A stretch of DNA of 64,000 nt from the NCBI GenBank assembly GCA_018398585.1, contig JAGTTD010000005.1:13319355-13383354 (forward strand). The letters run 5' to 3'. The translations under genes were made by a program, and so were the position numbers. The DNA is from Simmondsia chinensis (Eukaryota; Streptophyta; Magnoliopsida; Caryophyllales; Simmondsiaceae). Positions within the stretch are counted from its first letter, which is position 1. Each line of letters starts with the position of its first letter. A model generated the notes under the pieces. The model was not told the DNA's origin. It saw only the letters and a list, made by a program, of their open reading frames with translations, and did not search any database. This document shows positions 23,746 through 34,389 of the stretch, piece by piece.

Positions 23746-25598
23746 TTTATAAGTCAATGAATGTTTGACCGACATTTTAATGTATAGAGCGGAACAATAC
23801 ATATCAAATCCCCCTTAGTTTCATTATGGTCCTCCATGTTGACCGAACATGTCACTATTGCACATCAAAATAAAAACTCATCTCCATCATAACAAATACA
23901 TTTCTAGTGAACTTTCTCATGTTTTCACACAAACTAATTGTTAAAGTGCTAATCGATGGGCAATTGTTTGTCATTCTAGTGTGTACTGCAAAGGAATTGA
24001 GTGTCACAAAAGCTTCACGTGTTATAGGAGAAGGCATCATAATAGTTTTATGGACAAACATGTCCCTTACACAAATTCTCATTGAACATGAAGCGTGAAT
24101 AGTTTGTGTCTCTCTTCATACCCTGGACTGAAATTAAATTCTTATTAAACAAAGGTTGATGGGATTTCAAATTGTCTATGAACAAGAGCTTGATGCTCTA
24201 TCAAAAGGCAACCATATGTCCCAAAAAAAAAACTTTAGATGTTTGGTGAAGGCATAAAATAGTGTTATACTTGAACATGACCGTCACTGCTGGATCTGAA
24301 TAATTAATTATAAAGGCTTCCCCAACCCTAGATTGAAATAAATTAGTTTTTTTTCCCCATAATTAGAGATATAAGTCATGATACAAAACCAGGCACACCC
24401 TTAAGAGTGAGACATGAGAGAATATGCATAAAACCATGTAGCAAAATGAACAATAAAGGGACACAGCACGTGAATCCAAAACAAAGTGAAAACCAAAGGA
24501 CGCTCTCACACTTTATCGACTCTGAAGCGGACACAACAACATGGAAAAATTGCTGATAATGCCAAAGTAGGATGCGATGAATCGGCCAAAGCAAAGAGAA
24601 ATACCAAACCTATTCAAGATGACACATACTAACGGCTATCCATGGAATAAACATCGGTAAAAACTTGCAAAACTAAAAAACTCAGGGTCAGAACTTAAAA
24701 TCTCTAATAGGCAACCGCCGATGAGATTCATCACCGACTATTTTTATACAACTACTATTGCAACTAAGTCCTTGTGTTGCACTTATTACCTTTTTAACTA
24801 TGATCAAGTCATTCCTATCAAAACGCAGTATGAGATTTTTACCAAACATCCATGCTTGTTGACTGGACAGAATGTTAACTTCTTCTCATGACTATCCAGC
24901 CTTGTCCCCAACGTCAGCTTTAACTTGATCTCTCCCCATCAAACTCTTTTTCTTACATTTTCTCTTAGACAAAATAACTCACTCCTCGTTACTCCCATTT
25001 TTTCTATATCCTCCAAAAACTCATGAAGATCCCTCTTACACTACCATTTCTTCCTAATCTTCTTTGCTTTCTAACCCTTTTTAGTTGAACTATTGTAATT
25101 AACTGATCACCCTATCAATGTTTTAACTCTTCTCTCTCCCGCCTTACTTGATTATCCACGTGAGGCTTTGGAACACTCTTAAATAAGGACTCTTCTCCGA
25201 AGCTTAAATGATTGCTTACCACTCCCTTGACTTTGGATTCCATCTCGACAGTGCAAAGAAGCATGAATCCCGGTGGGAATTCTGGCTCTAAGGAACGCAA
25301 TTCAATATCACTCATGAGACATTGACGTTAGACGTTAGAGAAGGAGCTTAATTTGCTCGTGGAACTCGAATGTGTCAACCACAAGGCTCTCTTGCTAACG
25401 AAGGGGAAGAAGATGGTGTTGAATGATTTTGTCTGAAGAGAGGGATGTTGAGTAATGGCTAAAGAAAGGCCCTTAAAATTAGGTTTGTGGTCAAAACCCA
25501 CCTAATGAAGTTGATAACAGGCATAAAGGGCCCTAAGAACCCCACAACCAACTACCAATAAAATGCCCACCAAAAGGAAGCGATAGGGCGTCCGCACA
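23746..25598. other. Spacer with an old dispersed repeat
   Basis: No gene recognised. Around 24040-24210 a stretch (ACATGTCCCTTACACAAATT ... GAAGCGTGAATAGT) is distantly similar to 32690-32760, so it is probably an old copy of the same repeat family. A 66-residue ORF at 25315-25115 on the minus strand (MSDIELRSLEPEFPPGF) has no recognisable domain. Confidence 0.5.
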
Positions 25599-26399
25599 TT
25601 TTTTTTGGTAGGTAAGCATAATATTTATTGATATGAAAAGAAAAGTACATGAGTATAGGGTCATACTCCCAACGAGTCCAAAGGCCCATAAGATAGGCTA
25701 GACAAACAAAGCAACCAAACCGAAACAAGCAACAAAAAGCAGACAAAGCAAAAAGCTCAACACCAAGGATAAAGAAAAAAATCAAACTCCAATAGGAAGA
25801 AAATAGAGCGAGAAGGAGGCTAGCCCCCTACATCAGCAGCAGCAGCAGCTTTAGAAGCAGCTCGAGTCATCCGATGCTTAGCACAGCGCGAGCGACAAAA
25901 GGAAGAAGTGACAGTAGTCCATCATGGATCAACAGTACCAATAGAAGTAGTGGACTAAGAGCAATCAAGCAAAGCAGAAGAAGAGACCATCAAACTGTCT
26001 GTATCAGAAGTCCACCCCCTCGGAGCAATGCTCGAAATGCTAGGCTCGCAATTCAGAGCACAGTACCCATCTATCCCAGCAAAGGCGGACTGAGCCACAA
26101 AAGCCATAGTAGCATAATCCAAAGAAATGTGAAAAGCAGAAAGACTCAAAGGATCCAAACAACCCCAGCCAATCCTGGAGCAGAAACAACATATTCAATC
26201 CGAGGTAAAGGGGAAGCAACTCGTGCAGGAGGGGGAATAAAACCCTTGAATCACGGATTCAAGAGGGGGACCTGGGTGGTCCATTACCCCCAGGTCTTGA
26301 TTGGTTGGGGGCAGCGTAACCCCAACCGCTGGGCTCCGGGGCCCAAAAATGGAGAGGGCGCGCCCCTCCTAATGGGCCTGTCCCGGGAGGCCCACGTGC

Positions 26400-27491
26400 C
26401 CCGGGACAGAGCAGGTTATGGGCCTCGCGCCCCCAACAGAAGATAAGGGTGGCCCAGCGCCTCATAAGACATCCTAGGAGACAGGCCATGTGCAGTATCT
26501 GGCCAAATAGTTGTGGGCCTATCTTCCTCAACAGGTGGGCCAGTGGGCCCAACATTATTGGTTTCTCCATTTCTCTCCTCAAGTATCGGCCCATCCTTTG
26601 AGCCCAGCCCATCAACCGGCCCATTAGTTAGAGCACCACCAGCACCAGCCACCTTATTCCGGCGATTCTGCCAACGAGCTCGTTTTTCGATAATGATATC
26701 AAGGGGTGGAAGAGGAGGAAGGTCCGGGCTTGAACATGTATGACCAAAAACCATGCATTTTTGGAAAATAGGAGGCAAACCTTCATACTTGATGGAGACC
26801 GGACTATGTGGAGCATCAAAAGCAACCACAAAACTATTCGGAAGATGTTCATGAGCACTGATTTCAACACAAACCCATGCATATTGAGTCATGGAGTCAT
26901 CAAGCGTTGGAATGTCCATGAATAGCAATTTCCCAACCTCACTAGCAATGGAACTAAGGCCTTTATCTGTCCCTAAAGGTGCCACGAGCCCATGGAGCTA
27001 TATCCAAATAGGAAGTGGGGAAGGCTCGGCCAAAGGAGAGAGATCGTCAATGAACCAATGATGAAGGGACAAATAATGGCCCTTGAACTGCCAAGGTCTA
27101 CATTGGATAACCTTGTCGGAATCAACATATGAGCGAAATTGAATGAAATAACCATCCTTCGAGGGGATGACACATCCAGGCCCAACAAGTACGAAAGGGA
27201 ATGGGCAATAGAGGAACAAGTAGAGAATACAACCCAACCACCAATGAAGCCGTTAGTAAGACAACGGCTCGACTTAACAAACCCTGGTGCAACGCCATCT
27301 CAAGAGACTATTGTTATAACTGTACCATTATTGATTTTAAGAGGAATAAAGGAGAGAGCACCAACCGATGGCTTGTGAATACGATCAAACCACGAGAGAA
27401 ACAGCACTCCAAAATTCTTATCCCAAAAATCATTAACCAGCCATCCCAGAATCAATTCATCGAGTCGACGATTATTACTCGGAGCCATCAA
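26400..27491 (-). pseudogene. LINE ORF1 protein (DUF4283 plus CCHC-like knuckle)
   Basis: Nucleic-acid-binding ORF1 (gag-like) of a plant L1-type element. It starts MAPSNNRRLDELILGWLVND at 27491. After a frame break, GPGCVIPSKDGYFIQFRSYV and CRPWQFKGHYLSLHHW show the DUF4283 core. The C-terminal end of that domain reads YAWVCVEISAHEHLPNSF, then IKYEGLPPIFQKCMVFGHTC, a CCHC zinc knuckle whose first Cys is Phe here. A stop at 26998-27000 (PIWI*LHGL) divides the frame. The region is GC-richer than its surroundings. Confidence 0.68.
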
Positions 27492-27559
27492 TCAAGAAAT
27501 GAAAATATCTTAAACAAATTAAAATATATCTCCAACAAACTCAACCAACTTGGCCCACC

Positions 27560-27834
27560 ACCTAACAACCTTCCAACAACCCAACAACTTCACCACCACA
27601 CCCCTCCTCCCACACGGCCCACAGCCACCAGCGAGCCACCCACCCCCCACCGCCCGCCACTAACCCACCACCAAAAAATCCACAGTCACCACCACCAGCC
27701 ACACGTGCCACCAGAACTGCAAACCACCTCCCACCACCAAACGAGCCACATCCACCACCTATCAATTCCCACCTCCACCCAGCCACCACCAACCACCACC
27801 AGCCACCACCAAAACAACCACTGACCACCACCAA
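27560..27834. repeat. CCA/GGT-rich low-complexity stretch
   Basis: Long run of ACCACC, CCACCA and GCCACC words with few other bases, read as poly(Pro/His/Thr) on the plus strand and poly(Gly/Trp/Val) on the minus strand. It lies just upstream of the LINE ORF1 and is probably leader sequence. Confidence 0.7.
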
Positions 27835-28350
27835 AACACTCTAGAAACCGAAGCAACAAGTGGGAAGAACAAGAGCCAAACAAGAGCAATCAAAATCGAA
27901 ATCCCGATCCAATCAAATCCAATCCAAGATAACAAATTAAGGACCAAACAATGCAAATCGATGGAAAATAAATCAGTAATCCAAGATTCCAACCAAGAGC
28001 AAGCAAAATCAGACCCAAGCAAAGAGAAGAGAGAAACACAAAGCTCCCCTGCTCTCCAGCCAAACAAAGTGCTCAAGAACACCGAAGCAACGCAATCAAT
28101 CACGATGAAATCAAGCAATTCAGTAAATGGTGAATCAAAGAGCAACTAGTAGTGGGGTATCATACCAATAATTGCCCATATGGAGGAGTTCATTGCAAGA
28201 AACAAGGAAGGAAACCCAATGTAGGAGAGAGGAATTCACACTGGCGCCACCACCATAATCACCACGATGAGGAATGCCCAAGCCAGGGGAGAGCCACCAG
28301 ATAAGATAGAGATGAGATCTTGCAAGAAAGATCATGCGTCCTACGCAAAT

Positions 28351-29388
28351 CATCCCTTCTCCCTTCTAACTCCAGCACTCACATGTGTGATGAATATGGA
28401 TTGCCTACAAGATTCATGGGAAGATGAGGAGGTTAGAAATGCGATGAGCGCCGCTGTACAATGCCGGACGTGCCCTCACGCGTCGCTAGAAGGTGGGGAG
28501 GATGAGCTGACACCTCACCACGACTTTTGCATGCGCCACTGTCAATCCCACAGAATTTTAGGGCCTCTCTCTCTACTTTCTCTCTCTATACTTGACAAAT
28601 GAACTCCCTAATCATTATATGCCATGCACTCCCTTTACCCATTCTCTAATCATGATGATGACATAGTAAATCTTCTAATCCCCCATGCTTCTTTTCATAT
28701 GCATTTGGAGGGAGCAAACAACTAAATTTTACGCCTCCATACTGAGGGAGTTGTTTATCAATTGTTGCCGTTTGGACGAAGGAGTAAAGTTGGAACAATT
28801 ACTAACCCTAATATTATCTTGTTCTTGTTGACTAGGTGTTTCTTATTCCCTGTTTATCCTGGCAATGGCGGCAACAACGATTAGGACAGGAGAGTAATCT
28901 GAGAGCAATTCTGAATTTCCTTCTTTCGCAAAGGCCAAATCAAGTCCTCTATTTAAAGTGTAATTGAATTACATGTTAGATGGCTATTGGAGACCTTATT
29001 TTAATAAGCACCCAAGCCATGTCTAAGAATCTCATTGCTGATGTGCTAGCATCAATTTGAATGAGTTTGCCCTAGATTTCAACAATTTTTGAAAACCACT
29101 TCTTTATCTAGCATTGTAATAGTAATCCATGAATCTCAACCTAGAGTCTTCTATTCATGGAGTAGAGTGTTTAACCTAAATATCTGTGAATCTTCTTGAA
29201 CTTGTGAAGCAGAATTTGTTTTCCAGGAAGTAGTATTCCAACGTTACATCTCAACCACAACATAGTAGGAATGTAATTGCACTTACACTTCTCGAGACTA
29301 TCCCTTGTAGATTATGCTCTGTAATAAAAGTGAGAAAGCCATCTAGTGTATCATCTTATATTAATTGAGAAATTAATTATCAGTTCAG
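28351..29388. other. No recognisable gene
   Basis: Mixed composition. CG-rich around 28440-28550 (possibly LINE leader), a CT-rich run near 28565-28595, then AT-rich DNA with no coding signal. Confidence 0.5.
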
Positions 29389-29805
29389 TCAAGCTTCTAT
29401 ACTATTATTGATATTAGCCACCACAATCTTTTGTTGGTTTTGATGTTCGTATTCATGTTGAAGTCCCCGTAGTTGAGTAGCGAACCTTTCCTCCAATTCA
29501 ACACATTGATTATTCGGATCAGTCCTTCTCCACTTATTGGTCCATTGATCTTTGATCATAAAGTCGGCTACCCATCTTCCATCCATGTTTGTATTGGCCT
29601 TGACAGCTTCACTTCTCAAACAGAACCTAACAAACCCATGTACAAGGTGTCCTCTCTGCCTTCTTCTTGTAGGAGTAAAGGTTTCAGTGACCTAAAGTGG
29701 TCCCCAAATACATCTTCGAGCCAGGCATTTGTCATCTTCTCAGGCAGGCCATCAAAGAAAATGGAGAACTCTAACCGAATACCTAGAGACAAAATTCACC
29801 CTCTG
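29389..29805 (-). pseudogene. RRM-type ORF, frameshifted (likely LINE ORF1)
   Basis: Two overlapping minus-strand frames together give an RNA recognition motif. The first holds the RNP2-like strand IFFDGLPEKMTNAWLEDVFG (about 29785-29725). The second holds VTETFTPTRRRQRGHLVHGF and the RNP1-like GFVRF, then MDGRWVADFMIKDQWTNKW (about 29700-29520). One frameshift near 29715 separates them. Plant non-LTR elements commonly carry an RRM in ORF1, so a LINE origin is likely, but a captured host RRM gene is possible. It ends NINNSIEA at 29389. Confidence 0.5.
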
Positions 29806-30666
29806 TCCTCTGCCATTCTCACCTCCCTCACTCACACTAGACAGTGATAGTGGATTCAGTCGAGGTGCTCCTAATCCTAAATCTTGAAGAAATCAATACA
29901 ACGGTGCAGCCACTAGCCCCCCAATATTGCATTACCCCTCAAAATACACACAGGCCATCGAACAACACCAGGGCTAAAAATTCACGTAGCCATGCAAATC
30001 TGCTATAGAAAAGGAAATGAAAACTCACCCAATTTCAAATCCAACTAAAGAAGCCCTAGGTTATAGAACAACCCATCGCCACTAGGAAGAAGACTTCACT
30101 GGCCCCCAAACAGCCAGTGGACAGCAACGAGCAAGAGTCCTCCAAGCAACGGCAATAAGTAGAGAAAACCCTCTCTGTGACCCAGGAACAATGAGAAGGC
30201 AGGAATAGCAGACGTAAGCGCCACCATGTACAACTTTGATTTCAACAGAGAGAATGAAGGGATGACGGCAATTTTTGACTTTCGAAGGGTTTAGGGTAAT
30301 ATCCTGTGAATATTGACACAAATTAGTAAACTTGTTACTCATGTCTTTATACGTTTTCCTATGAAAATTGAAATACTCATGTCTTTAGATAACATTCTTT
30401 ATTGTATAAATTGCAGCAAATTCCTCTAATTTTTACTTCAACAAAGACACCCCTCCCCCCCAAAAAAAATAAAAATCAAGCACTTTACCCCCTCATTTTC
30501 TAAAACTCCATTAGTTTACATTAATGCTTTAGTTGACAATTAAGTGATTGTTTATGACCATTTTGCCCCTCAAAAGCGAGGGAGGAAAGTTTTTGATTTA
30601 TTTACAGAAGGGGGTTTTCTGGTTTTGGGGAAAGAAATTCAAGTAGTTTTCTGACTTTTGGAAAAA
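29806..30666. other. Upstream of the RRM pseudogene, no gene recognised
   Basis: Contains an unassigned 86-residue minus-strand ORF (30342-30082) without a recognisable domain; it may be leader of the same retroelement. AT-rich beyond 30350, with a C-run at 30451-30459. Confidence 0.45.
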
Positions 30667-30952
30667 GTCAGTGGCGTTTTCTACTTATTTGAAAAAATCA
30701 AATGGGTTTTTGGTTTTTGGAAAATAGTTAGGAAGTTTTCTATAAATTACTTTAAATTCAATTTTTTTTTAATTTTTAAATTTGAATACACTGACACATA
30801 TAACATGTAGTCAGTGGCGTTTTCTACCTATTTGAAAAAATTAAGGGGGTTTTTGTTTTTGGAAAAATAGTCAGGAAGTTTTCTATAAATTACTTAAAAT
30901 TTTTTTTTTTTAAATTTTAAAATTTGAATACACTGACACATATAACATGTAG
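30667..30952. repeat. Tandem duplication, 143-bp unit, two copies
   Basis: The unit starts GTCAGTGGCGTTTTCTAC at 30667 and again at 30810. Each ends with TTTGAATACACTGACACATA and TAACATGTAGT. The copies differ by a few substitutions and poly(T) length. The words GTTTTCTGACTTTTGG at 30646-30661 suggest a partial third copy upstream. Confidence 0.85.
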
Positions 30953-32689
30953 TATCTCGAGCAAATTGAACAAGACACATGTTTGATATGTTTTTCATAA
31001 TTAGAATTAACAAAAGTGAGTCATTTAGTAAATTAACATGGTTTGCCAAAAAATTTTGAAAAGTAACATATTATAAAAATTATTTAGCAAACTAATCCAA
31101 TTTTTCAGTAAAAAGTTATAGGTGCCAGTCGAGTTAGCGTTTCACGCTTTGTGTAATATATATGCAATTTGATTTGGCATATGAAAGCCATAGGCACCGT
31201 TAACGCGCCATTGTGTTACAGGCGCTAGTTCAACTGGCACTTATAATGCAGGATTTTTTTTTTAAATGGAATTATTATTTATTTTTTACACCACATAAAA
31301 CTCATAAAAATAAAAAACTAAGCAAATAAATATTCTGGAATAAATGTCAAAAATATATAAAAATGATTGATATAAATAAATAATGTAAATTACAATACAA
31401 ATCATGACGTGGATCTACGACTAGGCTTACTATCATCTTCGGATGAGATTGTGAACTCCCGATCAACCGAAAAACTGTGTCACAGAGGACATTCACATTG
31501 ACTTCCACGTCTACTTCCTTTCACATGATTTAATGAACGGTAGTCAACAAAAGTTTAAAATTAGATTGAGTATCTAACTATTTAGCCCATGAAGTGGCAA
31601 AGTTTCATAGGTTGGGCATGTGTTTCCATGATTGGGTAGTTCTTCCCCCTTGTCGATTTTGTCTCTGTACATGAATGATAGTTCTAAATGAAATTGCCTT
31701 AGGGCGTTTTTGAACAAAAAAACCATTTACCTAAGAAATTAGAATTGAGAACAAAAATAGTCTCATAAAGAGATCTTATCTTGTCACTTGCATAAGAAAC
31801 AAATAAAGTTAAATGTAATTTATATTACCATTATCACATTAGTTAAATAATAATTTTAAATTCTACCGAAGGAAGGTATGTATTAATAATGCTTACATAT
31901 ACTCTTTTTAGAAATTGATTTTTAAGTAAATTGTAGAAATTCGCTGACTTTTTCAAATAATAAAAAATTCTTTTCTAAAAATAAAATCAAACACTTTTTG
32001 CCCCTTATATTTGAGAGGCAAATTGGTCATAAAAAAATTGACTTAACAATCAATTTAATGGATTAGGGTAAGGTGATGAATTTTAGAAAAATGAGAGAGT
32101 AAAGTGTCAAACAACCAACTTTTCCTAAAAGCTTAAGCTGATGAGTAAATTGGTTTAATACTCTAACATAAAGTAGTGGTGTTGATTTTTTGTTAAGGGG
32201 TTTTCAGTTTTTAAAGCAAAAGTTATTGAGGTTTCTACAATTTATATATAAATTTATACCCCACTCTATTTGACAAGGATTATACATCCAAGCTACAATA
32301 TACATGATTTAATCAATAATTTACAAATAATTGGTGTGACAAAAATTTCATGCCTAAATAGATCGTTATCTTTAGGGTTGGTGGTGGTTAAGACATAATA
32401 ATACATGGAGTCATTTGCTTGAACATGATAACTCATCACAACTTCACCCCTTGTCTTTCAAGCTAAGTAATGAACATCTCAACTCTAGCACTTTGTCACA
32501 ACACTCACTGTGCAACAATTATGAAATATTATTTCTCATTTGATTGTTACTCTCTCTTCTTCTGTTTGTTATTTATTTTTATTTTTTTTTTGATAATTAG
32601 AAATAATGCTCAACATCTGTATAAGGTGGAAATCGGGCATATAAATAAGGTCTTCATTCTAATGGGTGAAGGCACAAGATGACTTTTAA
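30953..32689. other. AT-rich spacer
   Basis: No gene recognised. Between 31118 and 31250 the words GGTGCCAGTCGAGTTAGCG and AGGCGCTAGTTCAACTGGCA form a loose repeat pair. The rest is AT-rich. Confidence 0.5.
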
Positions 32690-33050
32690 CTCTAACATGC
32701 CCCCTAACGCAAATACCATTATGCTTGAAGCGTGGATAGTGCGCAGGCCTACCTCATATTTTATGCTTAAAATAAAAGTGGGGGCTGTTAGGATTTAAAC
32801 TCATGACCTATTTGTCGTCAAGGCTCTGATACTTGGTTAAATTTCACATGGCCTATAGGCGCAACCTATGGAGTTGGAACGTACGAAATCCACATATAAG
32901 TCCAAATGGGGTTCTATCCTAAAACTGACTAACAATAGGTGCAGTAGCACACTAGGCTTATAAATTGATCTCTTTACTCTCACAACTCCAATGTGGGTTT
33001 CTATCCCATAGACTCACAAGTGGAATACACAACACGCATAATCCACCCAC
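32690..33050. repeat. Dispersed repeat, unclassified
   Basis: Contains ACATGCCCCCTAACGCAAAT, TTGAAGCGTGGATAGTGC, GGCTCTGATACTTGGTTAAA and CAACTCCAATGTGGGTTTCT, phrases I recognise as a common dispersed repeat in plant genomes. It is distantly related to 24040-24210. No coding region. Exact class and borders are unknown. Confidence 0.5.
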
Positions 33051-33239
33051 CATAAAACAAAACAAACAGAAACAAAAATCAAAAATCAGAAAGGAGAACT
33101 CCTAATACTATAACCATGACATGACAATAGATACATGATGGATCACAAGCCCCTTAGGCAACAACTAAAGCCATGTTTGACACCAGAAAGCGCCATACAC
33201 TGAGCACGTCTAAAGAGAACCCAAATCCAAGAATTCACT

Positions 33240-33770
33240 AGTAGCTCAGGAAAGGCCCTATCCCTTGCCACTGCCATTATCTTCTGAGCAAACAATAAAA
33301 CACCTTTGAGCCACCGCACCTATTAATTTCAAACACCAAATATGCTCAGTCTCTGGCCATACTTTAAACATCGCGGCCTCAAAACACCTCCAAGAGCTTC
33401 TATTGTCAAATTTCAACCGGAACACCACCCTTCGTCCCCGATAAAATTTCAATTGTCGGCTTCGTCTTGGCTGTCCTGCATTAACTCGAGAGCACCAACA
33501 CCAACCACACTTAGCACTCCTCGTCGTTGTCCATCGGAAACACTCTCATACTCGCGCCCCTTTGCCAATGCACTACCGGCATTCCAACTCCAACCACCAT
33601 GAGCTATCGTCCATTCGATCGAAAAACCCACACATGATCACACACCAGCACCAAATCGGAGGCCAGCTTGGAACACCAGCACCAAATCCAAGCCTGTCAT
33701 GCCCGGACACCAAACCGAACAGCAACAACAAAACTTGTCGGTCTACCCAAACGCACCATTAAACTAATAT
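33240..33770. other. GC-richer island, no recognised product
   Basis: A 500-bp block with clearly higher GC than its AT-rich flanks and several short overlapping ORFs on both strands (for example 33452-33258 and 33631-33449, minus). None contains a domain I recognise. It could be a captured gene fragment or retroelement leader. Confidence 0.4.
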
Positions 33771-33938
33771 ATAGTTTATAAACTGATATATAATTTCATA
33801 TAGTTGATTTTTTTTTAAATTATATGTTAGTTTATAAACCATATGAAATGATTTTTTAGTTTTTGAGTTACATATATCTAATAAAATAGTTCAAATAAAA
33901 ATAGACAAATGCGTAAACTCGTGATTTTTTGTTGGAAA

Positions 33939-34222
33939 TATCACCATCTCCTCATTTAAATATATTCCTCACTTATATCTTCCTTATTAACGGTATTATA
34001 ATATCATAATTCTTGTATGAGATAGTTCAAATAATAAAATACACACCCACCATCTTCTCATTTAAATATGTCCCTCATTTATATCTTTCTTATTAATAGT
34101 ATTATAATATCATAATTCCTGTATGAGATAATTCAAATAATAATATACATATTACCATATCCTCATTTAAATGTGTCTCTTATTTATATCGTCCTTATTA
34201 ATAGTTCAAATAATAAATTACA
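33939..34222. repeat. Tandem repeat, ~105-bp unit, 2.7 copies
   Basis: The anchor CTCATTTAAAT occurs at 33951, 34057 and 34162 (spacing 106 and 105). Units share TTATATCTTCCTTATTAA, TATTATAATATCATAATTC and GAGATAGTTCAAATAATAA; the third copy is internally shortened. Confidence 0.85.
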
Positions 34223-34346
34223 TATATTTTTTAATTTAAAAGGTATATACATTTAGTGATTCAAATTATAAAATTAAAAATTAAAATTATTTAGTTAATT
34301 TTTTTAATTTTAAAGCTATAATACTATAAAAAAAAAAAAAAATTTG

Positions 34347-34389
34347 GTGCACTGTTGCCGGACCTTACGAAGGTCGTGCAACAGTGCAC
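34347..34389. other. Strong 43-base hairpin
   Basis: GTGCACTGTTGC (34347-34358) pairs perfectly with GCAACAGTGCAC (34378-34389). Inside, after a 2x2 internal loop, GACCTT (34361-34366) pairs with AAGGTC (34370-34375) around the loop ACG. It sits next to a poly(A) run (34328-34342). Not part of a recognised element; possibly the end of a small transposon. Confidence 0.8.

Larger units (their letters stand above)
25599..28350 (-). mobile_element. LINE-like element with ORF1 only
   Basis: A minus-strand non-LTR element. Its 3' end has AATAAATATTATGCTTACC followed by a short poly(A), seen as T at 25600-25607. The body contains an ORF1 (DUF4283 and CCHC-like) pseudogene at 27491-26400. A (GGT)n-rich stretch lies upstream (27560-27834), and no reverse-transcriptase ORF2 lies between ORF1 and the tail. 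It is either an internally deleted L1 or a chimeric retroposon. The 5' boundary is approximate and no target duplication was found. Confidence 0.55.

Noticed and set aside
25874..26446. Plus-strand ORF of 190 codons
   Set aside because: Antisense to the LINE-like element's ORF1 end and 3' region; low-complexity Arg/Ser/Gly content with no domain.
27201..27824. Plus-strand His/Pro/Thr-rich ORF of 207 codons
   Set aside because: Open only because of the CCA-rich low-complexity tract.
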